Assembly: GCA_024256245.1 (NCBI GenBank)
Contig: JAKLZD010000150.1
Span: forward strand, 1-26,779
Direction of reading: 5' to 3'
DNA: 26,779 bases
Origin: Candidatus Methylarchaceae archaeon HK01M
GTDB taxonomy: Archaea > Thermoproteota > Nitrososphaeria > Nitrososphaerales > JACAEJ01
The translations under genes were made by a program, and so were the position numbers. The number at the start of each line of letters is the position of its first letter. The first letter of the stretch is position 1. This document shows positions 21,909 to 26,779 of the stretch, one piece after another. Under the pieces are notes generated by a model. That model was not told the origin of the DNA. It saw only the letters and a list, made by a program, of their open reading frames with translations, and ran no database searches.

Positions 21909-22244
21909 TTGAGCTTTCAGATAAAGGAGGATAACAGGAAAGACCTCCTCGGAAGAAGGGAGATAAGCTACATCTTCAGCTCCATCGCTGGGTCTCTGAC
22001 AAGGCAAGATGCTGTGAAGATGGTTGCAGAAAAGCTTAATGTAGATATCGACAAAGTTTATCTAATCTCTTTAAAGATGAGGACTGGTACAAGGGATGTC
22101 TCTGGGCTCTTTTACATATATGATAACCCCGAGGATGCTAAAAAGCAACTCCCTAGACATCTATTCTTAAGGATGCTATCAAAAGAGGAGAGGGAGAAGG
22201 TAATCAAGGAGGCAAAGAAGAAAGAGGCAAAGAGAGGCTCGTAA
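21909..22244 (+). CDS. rps24e: Small ribosomal subunit protein eS24 (S24e)
   Basis: Archaeal/eukaryotic ribosomal protein of 111 residues. It has DLLGRREISYIF at 12-23, the characteristic TRQDAVKMVAEKLN segment at 34-47 and GTRDVSGLFYIYDNPEDAKK at about 58-77. The basic tail KKKEAKRGS ends the protein. The start is TTG at 21909, with a Shine-Dalgarno element 4-5 nucleotides upstream. The gene is followed closely by rps27ae. Confidence 0.94.
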   Translation: MSFQIKEDNRKDLLGRREISYIFSSIAGSLTRQDAVKMVAEKLNVDIDKVYLISLKMRTGTRDVSGLFYIYDNPEDAKKQLPRHLFLRMLSKEEREKVIKEAKKKEAKRGS

Positions 22245-22246
22245 AT

Positions 22247-22252
22247 AGGAGG
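22247..22252 (+). promoter_or_regulatory. Ribosome binding site that sets the rps27ae start
   Basis: AGGAGG is 7 nucleotides before TTG 22260. The earlier in-frame GTG at 22254 is only 1 nucleotide away from the element, too close for initiation, so TTG is the better start. Confidence 0.65.
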
Positions 22253-22259
22253 TGTGAGG

Positions 22260-22448
22260 TTGTCTGAAGAAAAGAAGGTTAAGAAGAAGGTTAGCCCCCC
22301 TATCTGGAAATTTTATAAAATCGATGGTCCATCTTTGGTCAGGTTGAGGAAGGAGTGCCCAAGGTGTGGAAGAGGGGTTTTCCTTGCTGAGCATAAAGAT
22401 CGATTGACTTGTGGAAAATGTGGATATACGATCTTCAAGAAGAAATGA
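22260..22448 (+). CDS. rps27ae: Small ribosomal subunit protein eS31 (S27ae), zinc-ribbon form
   Basis: About 62 residues from the TTG start. A Lys-rich N-terminus is followed by WKFYKIDG and a CxxC-x14-CxxC zinc ribbon: Cys-Pro-Arg-Cys near residues 33-36 and Cys-Gly-Lys-Cys near 51-54. It is the stand-alone archaeal form without the ubiquitin fusion seen in eukaryotes. The stop TGA directly abuts the stop of the convergent kinase-fusion gene; both stops lie in the palindrome TGATCA. Confidence 0.92.
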   Translation: MSEEKKVKKKVSPPIWKFYKIDGPSLVRLRKECPRCGRGVFLAEHKDRLTCGKCGYTIFKKK

Positions 22449-24128
22449 TCAACGTGTAATTACTTTGTTCATTTCATCTTTAATAGCTTTAACTACAGTA
22501 GGAGCTAGAGTTGCTTGGAAGGGTAAAAGGTACTTCAGACTTAAGGCCTCTTTGATTGTATCTATATCGCCTACTTTCAGATAACCATCCAAAAATGCCT
22601 GGGTCACCTTCCTTGCCCCACTAGTATTCAAAGTAAATTTATTTGAATAATAGATGAATTCTGCGATATCCCATGATGTATCTCCATTCTCAGTAGACTG
22701 CTCTAGATCTGTCAAGAATATCTTCCCTTCTGAAAATATCGCATTGTTAGGTTTCGTATCCCCTAACGAGTACCCATTTTTATGTGCAAAACCTATACTT
22801 TCGCCGTACATGGAAATCGGGGATGCATTCACACAACGTTTATCTAAGATATCCTTGACGATTTTATCCAGATTGACTCCCTCTATGAACTCTGTAATCA
22901 ATATCTTCTTGTTCAAGATTATCGAGATTACTTTTGGAGTGTTCAAGCCGATCTCTCTCAACCGCCTTATAGCCCTGTACTCATTTTTGAGTCTTGTTAG
23001 GGAAAATAATTCGAACCTTTTAGTAAAAAATGCCCATAAGTTCAAAAAAGCCCATTTTAAAGACATAGGGTCTTCAAACCATTTCACGGCTATAATGATC
23101 TCTTCATCTCCATCCTTCAATGTATACAACTTCAAGGTTTCGTGAAACTCTTCTCGCCGTCTTTGAGTTATCTTAGTATTCTGGCTCAGACCAAGGTGAC
23201 ATATAATCTGGTGAAGCCAGTCATCACTTTCAACGATCAACAAGCCTTCATCGATCCTCCAGAGGTTCTTTGGGTGCTCCATCTCTTCTGGTATATGACC
23301 AAGATCTTTTGATCGGCTGATCTTTGATAGCATCTCCTTCCCCACAACATCTAGACTTACACGCCCTGCGTAACCATGGGCCAAATAGGACATTATGCCC
23401 CTCTTCGTGTATGAGAGTTTTTTCAGGACCTTTCTGGTCTTTCTTAACTTAAGGTACTTTTCCTTGATTCTAAATGATTCATCATCCAATAAAATTAATC
23501 CGTGCATTTCCATTTCTTTTAATGGCGCAAAAAAACCTTTAAGGGTTGTATTCAGATTCTCTTCACTCAAGCGTCCACCATAGGTCTTCACGTAACTGTA
23601 TAAAGCTGGCGGATACAGAGATGCCCTTTTCTTAAGCTTCTCGAATAAAAGATACTTTACTGGGATTACGAATTCTGTTGAGAGATCGCCATAAGTTAAG
23701 GCCATCTCATCCAGACTTTCGAATATCGCCCTGCTCTTTAACTTTCTTTCAACTTCTTCGATAAATTTCCCCCCTGTTAGAGCGTCGTATGCATTTAATA
23801 GCCTACCAGCCACAAATTCACCGAAGGAAGCCTTTTCAGCATCCTTCATCAAAGATTTGCTATCGACGATTAAAGCGGATAAATTTAGCCCTTTTTTCAC
23901 ATATTTATACCTCAATTTTTGCTTGTATCCTGAGAGAGCAACTATAACGTCATAATCACTATCTTTTCTTGCGTAGCCAGTAATACGAGAACCATAGACA
24001 CAGATGGCTACAACTTCTTTATCTTTGGCTATATCTTCAAGGGCTTCGAAGATCAAATTCCTTTCGTTTTCTTCCAGCTTATAGATGTTTTCACTTTCAT
24101 TAATTTCGTTCATAGCCCTTTCGCTCAA
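22449..24128 (-). CDS. Nucleotidyltransferase fused to a Bud32/RIO-like protein kinase domain
   Basis: The 559-residue protein has three parts. The N-terminal polymerase-beta-type nucleotidyltransferase has VYGSRITGYARKDSDYDVIV at 44-63 (Gly46, Ser47, catalytic Asp58 and Asp60). A middle helical region (about 130-330) has no motif I recognise. The C-terminal kinase domain (about 340-500) has candidate ATP-binding Lys349, alpha-C Glu383, hinge LITEFIEGVNL at 410-420, catalytic loop SLGDTKPNNAIF at 454-465 (Asp457, Lys459, Asn462) and metal-binding Asp474 in LTDLEQS. Both active sites look intact. The kinase resembles Bud32/RIO or aminoglycoside phosphotransferase types. It overlaps the upstream HExxH gene by 29 bp, so the two are co-expressed. 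The substrate is unknown. It could AMPylate or phosphorylate proteins, or act on a small molecule. Confidence 0.82.
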   Translation of the reverse strand: MSERAMNEINESENIYKLEENERNLIFEALEDIAKDKEVVAICVYGSRITGYARKDSDYDVIVALSGYKQKLRYKYVKKGLNLSALIVDSKSLMKDAEKASFGEFVAGRLLNAYDALTGGKFIEEVERKLKSRAIFESLDEMALTYGDLSTEFVIPVKYLLFEKLKKRASLYPPALYSYVKTYGGRLSEENLNTTLKGFFAPLKEMEMHGLILLDDESFRIKEKYLKLRKTRKVLKKLSYTKRGIMSYLAHGYAGRVSLDVVGKEMLSKISRSKDLGHIPEEMEHPKNLWRIDEGLLIVESDDWLHQIICHLGLSQNTKITQRRREEFHETLKLYTLKDGDEEIIIAVKWFEDPMSLKWAFLNLWAFFTKRFELFSLTRLKNEYRAIRRLREIGLNTPKVISIILNKKILITEFIEGVNLDKIVKDILDKRCVNASPISMYGESIGFAHKNGYSLGDTKPNNAIFSEGKIFLTDLEQSTENGDTSWDIAEFIYYSNKFTLNTSGARKVTQAFLDGYLKVGDIDTIKEALSLKYLLPFQATLAPTVVKAIKDEMNKVITR

Positions 24129-24792
24129 GCTCCTCGAGCTTCAGCTTTAAGAGAGGGTCGATCTTCATGTTCAAGATCAGTGATACTGGAACCCTTAAGA
24201 TATTGCTCTCAGGGGATAGATTTTCTTTTGGCAGACCCCTTTCTATCCATTGCTTTAAGGTCTTCTCATGAAGCCTCTTGTCATTGAGACCGTTTGAGAA
24301 TTTTTCATCAACCAACTTAACCAATCTTCTATCTTTGAATATAAGTTTAGGTTCAAACAGCTTTTCATAGTCTGAATAGAGAGACTCGAACAAAGAAGTT
24401 GAAAGAGAATCTGAGACTATATCTAATTTGTTAAAACGCCTCATAAACTCTATGTAATGTAAGAATTCGTGGGCCAAGACTGCACGTATAGTGGTCTTTA
24501 ATCCAAAGGCAACAAGTGGTGCCGATAGTTGAACCAAGATTTCCAGTCCTGAGAAAGTTTCTATCGGGATGGTTCTTGCGTAGATCACCCCTAATTGATA
24601 TACTTCGATCTGGCTGGATGATAAAGGGAGGTTCGGCTCAATATAATAGGACGGATATTTTAATCCCGAAGCCGACTCTATCTTGGCAACGCCATCTTCT
24701 ACATACTCTATTCTCTTTTTGATCTTCTTTGAAATAGAAGATGGTAACCTTCTGGATCTCTCGGCTTCCTCTATTTTGAGTAAAGGGTTCAA
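24100..24792 (-). CDS. HExxH-motif putative metallopeptidase, unrecognised family
   Basis: The 230-residue soluble protein has the zincin motif HEFLHY at 108-113 (His108, Glu109, His112) on a predicted helix after the hydrophobic segment LVQLSAPLVAFGLKT (86-100). No clear third ligand is visible; Glu136 or Asp141 in LFESLYSDYEKLF could serve. There is no signal peptide. The start is TTG at 24792, with a TATA element centred near 24829 giving a leader of about 10 nucleotides. It overlaps the kinase-fusion gene by 29 bp, so the pair probably acts together. I cannot place it in a named peptidase family. Confidence 0.7.
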   Translation of the reverse strand: MNPLLKIEEAERSRRLPSSISKKIKKRIEYVEDGVAKIESASGLKYPSYYIEPNLPLSSSQIEVYQLGVIYARTIPIETFSGLEILVQLSAPLVAFGLKTTIRAVLAHEFLHYIEFMRRFNKLDIVSDSLSTSLFESLYSDYEKLFEPKLIFKDRRLVKLVDEKFSNGLNDKRLHEKTLKQWIERGLPKENLSPESNILRVPVSLILNMKIDPLLKLKLEELERKGYERN

Positions 24793-24823
24793 TCGGCTTC
24801 AGTCTTTTTATGAGATGATCTAC

Positions 24824-24835
24824 AATATAAATATG
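24824..24835 (-). promoter_or_regulatory. Candidate TATA box of the HExxH-kinase pair
   Basis: AT-only stretch (minus strand CATATTTATATT region) centred about 37 bp above the TTG start at 24792, in the 96-bp gap after the Lrp gene. Confidence 0.4.
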
Positions 24836-24888
24836 CCAGAATTTTCCGACGTTAAGAGTACTGATAAAGCATTATTCTATAGTTCGGA

Positions 24889-25347
24889 TTACCTTTGAAA
24901 GGAGTATATGGGTTCTTTAACTCTCCTATTCATTTCGATAAAGGTCTCTGTATGCAGGATGCCACTTATTTTACCAATATTGTCTGAGATGATGGTATAC
25001 AACTCATCCATAGACCTTGTCTGGATCTTGATGAGAAGGTCGAACCTCCCAGTTACTTCAGAGACATTTCTAACTTCTTTTATCGTCAAGAGTTCATCTA
25101 TGATATTACCTCTCTGTCTTGCATCGATCTCTGCACCTATTACGGCGATTACACCGTAACCCAAAATTTCCTCATTCACTATGATAGTAAATGTTTTGAT
25201 TATACCCCTTTTTATGAGGCGCTTGATTCTGCTATAGACTACAGAGGGGTTGGCATCGATCTTATCACTCAACTTTGGAATCGAAAGGCTGGAATCTTTT
25301 ATCAATTCATCCAAAATCTTCATATCCATCGCATCTATTTTGCCCAT
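24889..25347 (-). CDS. Lrp/AsnC-family transcriptional regulator
   Basis: The 152-residue protein has an N-terminal winged helix-turn-helix (about 4-55) with DMKILDELIKDSSLSIPKLS at 8-27 and SVVYSRIKRLIKRGII at 35-50. A C-terminal RAM ligand-binding domain (about 65-145) contains VSEVTGRFDLLIKI. Family members are dimers or octamers that sense amino acids or other small molecules and bind near their own promoter. ATG at 25347 has an AAGGTG ribosome binding site (25355-25360). The very AT-rich upstream region (25361-25440) with TTAAATA at 25372-25378 is its likely promoter and a possible autoregulatory site. The targets are unknown. Confidence 0.9.
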   Translation of the reverse strand: MGKIDAMDMKILDELIKDSSLSIPKLSDKIDANPSVVYSRIKRLIKRGIIKTFTIIVNEEILGYGVIAVIGAEIDARQRGNIIDELLTIKEVRNVSEVTGRFDLLIKIQTRSMDELYTIISDNIGKISGILHTETFIEMNRRVKEPIYSFQR

Positions 25348-25565
25348 AATTCAGCACCTTATCATACCAATTATTTAATTCTACTTAATAAACTTAATTT
25401 TTTGATAAAAATCTTCATAAATAATTAATTAATCATACAATTACATTTCTAAGCGTAAAGAAATAGATTTGAAGGTCTATCTTAGTGACGATGATCCTCG
25501 GTCGATATTCGTCCTTTACTTGTTCAGAGCATCTTTAAGGGGTTTTTTATCGATCTATCTTCAGA
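25348..25565. other. AT-rich gap between the Lrp gene and the prenyltransferase gene
   Basis: About 218 bp with no supported gene. It holds the Lrp ribosome binding site and promoter, an AATTAATTAAT run near 25423-25433, and less AT-rich DNA near 25470-25530. No terminator hairpin was seen; the TAAGGGGTTTTTTATC stretch near 25537-25552 has six T on the plus strand, where no gene ends. Confidence 0.5.
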
Positions 25566-26465
25566 TTAAACATATACCGAAATAATGAGACCGATGGAAA
25601 GTAAGAAAGGGACAAGAAGAACAACAAATACATTTGTGGCCAGATATGGAATGAGAAAATCGATTTTACTGTGGTAGTTAAGCACACCCTTCATCACCTT
25701 TATGCCCAAGGGCAATGTTACCAAGCTAAGCAATCCTAATAAAGGCAGAGTTCCCACCAAGACTCCGACTATTATACTAATATAGGCCAACCCAGTTATA
25801 CTACAATAGACTTTAGCCGCTTTCTTCCTCCCTAAGATTATTGGTAGGTGTTTTCGCCCTGTACTTTTATCAGCTTCAACATCTGGAAATTCATTAAGAA
25901 GAAGCAGATTTGCAACAAGCAGTCCAACTATAAAACTCACTACTATAGCTGTCATGCTGTAAACACCTGTTTGGGTAAAAAATATACCCAGCACCATAAG
26001 TCCAAACCCTAATCCTGGACCTAAGATCTCGGTGATACCTGGCAATTTAGTGATGTATGGTGTGTATGAGAATACTAAAAGGGCGCCTAACACTACGATA
26101 GGTAGCATGGATAATTTATAGATAAAAACAAAGTAAATACCTATTAGGATAACCAAGAAGAGGCAGGCTATTCCAAATAAATAGACCCTTTTCGGTTCAA
26201 GCAGACCAGAAGTAAGGATGCCACTACCACCGCTGAAGGGGGTTCTTTTTGTCCTTAGGTCTATCCCGCTTTTATAATCAAAATAGTCATTGAGGACATT
26301 AGTACTTATATGAGCCAGCAAAGCACCAACGAAAGCTAAAGTGAAGTGTAGCCAGTTAAATGGAAAGGCTAGATAGAGGGAGGTAGCAACTCCAGTAATA
26401 GTGCATACTGGTGTCAGCAAAAGGAAATTGGGTCTTGTTTCTAGAAACCAGACTTTTAAATTCAT
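25566..26465 (-). CDS. UbiA/MenA-family polytopic prenyltransferase
   Basis: Integral membrane enzyme of 299 residues with about eight hydrophobic segments. The first Asp-rich motif NVLNDYFDYKSGID at 56-69 and the second NEFPDVEADKSTGRKHLP at 191-208 bind the Mg-prenyl diphosphate. The pattern is closest to MenA, the dihydroxynaphthoate polyprenyltransferase of menaquinone synthesis. UbiA-family enzymes in archaea also make membrane lipids (digeranylgeranylglyceryl phosphate synthase) and other quinones, so the acceptor is uncertain. No other men gene is nearby. ATG at 26465 has AAAGGT about 9 nucleotides upstream and a TATA-like TTTTAAAA near 26507. Confidence 0.88.
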   Translation of the reverse strand: MNLKVWFLETRPNFLLLTPVCTITGVATSLYLAFPFNWLHFTLAFVGALLAHISTNVLNDYFDYKSGIDLRTKRTPFSGGSGILTSGLLEPKRVYLFGIACLFLVILIGIYFVFIYKLSMLPIVVLGALLVFSYTPYITKLPGITEILGPGLGFGLMVLGIFFTQTGVYSMTAIVVSFIVGLLVANLLLLNEFPDVEADKSTGRKHLPIILGRKKAAKVYCSITGLAYISIIVGVLVGTLPLLGLLSLVTLPLGIKVMKGVLNYHSKIDFLIPYLATNVFVVLLVPFLLSIGLIISVYV

Positions 26466-26659
26466 GCCTTTTACCTTTTCTTCTAAAACATAAATCTAAG
26501 AGGCTTTTAAAATTTTTTTATTCAGCCAGAAAGCTGACATGATAGTCTTTTATAATGATTATTAACTTTCCGACATGAATTTATTTACAATTGATGTGGG
26601 GGGTGCACGAGAAACAGAATGAGAATTCAGCGATAAGATTTTTAAGCCATATTCTTCTG

Positions 26660-26669
26660 AATTTAAATA
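26660..26669 (+). promoter_or_regulatory. TATA box of the initiator tRNA gene
   Basis: AATTTAAATA lies about 39 bp before the 5' end of the tRNA, the normal distance for archaeal tRNA genes. It predicts transcription from about 26690, leaving a leader of roughly 14 nucleotides. Confidence 0.55.
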
Positions 26670-26673
26670 GGAG

Positions 26674-26697
26674 AGGTAAGTTGTAATCGACTTACCT
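26674..26697 (+). repeat. Inverted repeat between the TATA box and tRNA-iMet
   Basis: Perfect 8-bp arms AGGTAAGT (26674-26681) and ACTTACCT (26690-26697) can be extended by a G-T wobble and a G-C pair to a 10-bp stem with a TAAT loop. It covers the predicted transcription start. Only the right arm would be in the RNA if transcription starts near 26690, so a DNA-level operator is as likely as an RNA hairpin. Confidence 0.55.
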
Positions 26698-26703
26698 ATC
26701 GCT

Positions 26704-26778
<75 letters not shown>

Positions 26779-26779
26779 T

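Noticed and set aside
26522..26537. TCAGC-CAGAAA-GCTGA hairpin in the prenyltransferase-tRNA gap
   Set aside because: Only a 5-bp stem with no T-run after it. It lies upstream of both divergent genes, so a terminator role makes no sense, and chance is likely.

Overview
The window is a stretch of archaeal chromosome made almost entirely of housekeeping genes. The archaeal diagnosis rests on many independent genes: both subunits of the archaeo-eukaryotic primase, a PCNA clamp, a GINS15/51 subunit, RNA polymerase subunit Rpo7 with Spt4, ribosomal proteins S24e and S27ae, GTP-dependent dephospho-CoA kinase, the wyosine enzyme Taw1, archaeal-type riboflavin synthase, GTP cyclohydrolase III, and an initiator tRNA. 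Several start codons lie about 24-30 bp downstream of a TATA element (leaderless or nearly leaderless transcripts), and GTG and TTG starts are common. PCNA and the replication cluster look TACK-like (Thermoproteota, for example a Bathyarchaeia or Thaumarchaeota relative), but I cannot fix the lineage from sequence alone. No insertion sequence, CRISPR array, prophage or rRNA is visible.

Layout. 1-1988 (-): the N-terminal part of a site-2 protease and the bifunctional NAD(P)HX repair enzyme Nnr. 2085-7156 (-): a seven-gene, tightly coupled riboflavin operon in the order ribB, ribC, ribH, arfA, an amidohydrolase, arfC, arfB. 7157-7537: the largest non-coding gap. 7538-8835 (+): a GerW-like, DUF2953, short GerW-like trio. 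8959-13760 (-): DNA replication genes (GINS, priS, priL, PCNA) with a membrane glycosyltransferase between priL and PCNA. 13844-16730 (-): a JAMM metalloprotease and cofH-cofG. 16796-18527 (-): ubiX, rpiA and a nitroreductase with a missing N-terminus. 18685-19326 (-): a membrane-anchored coiled-coil protein. 19445-22448 (+): taw1, then the rpo7, spt4, dephospho-CoA kinase, rps24e, rps27ae block. 22449-24792 (-): a nucleotidyltransferase-kinase fusion overlapped by a HExxH protein. 24889-26465 (-): an Lrp/AsnC regulator and a UbiA/MenA prenyltransferase. 26704-26778 (+): initiator tRNA-Met.

How the parts fit. The dominant theme is flavin and deazaflavin metabolism. The riboflavin operon makes 5-amino-6-ribitylaminouracil, which is also the substrate of CofH/CofG for the F420 chromophore. 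Its end product FMN is the substrate of UbiX and the cofactor of the nitroreductase family. RpiA interconverts the pentose phosphates that feed both GTP and the RibB substrate ribulose 5-phosphate.

The most interesting observation is the amidohydrolase embedded in the riboflavin operon. The operon encodes every recognised archaeal step except the pyrimidine deaminase and the phosphatase, and this gene belongs to the deaminase branch of the amidohydrolase superfamily, so it is a strong candidate for the deaminase. Other points of note are the nucleotidyltransferase-kinase fusion with its HExxH partner, the GerW/DUF2953 trio, the decayed 5' end of the nitroreductase, a CofH-like N-terminal domain on CofG, and inverted repeats at the JAMM promoter, the riboflavin promoter and the tRNA promoter.
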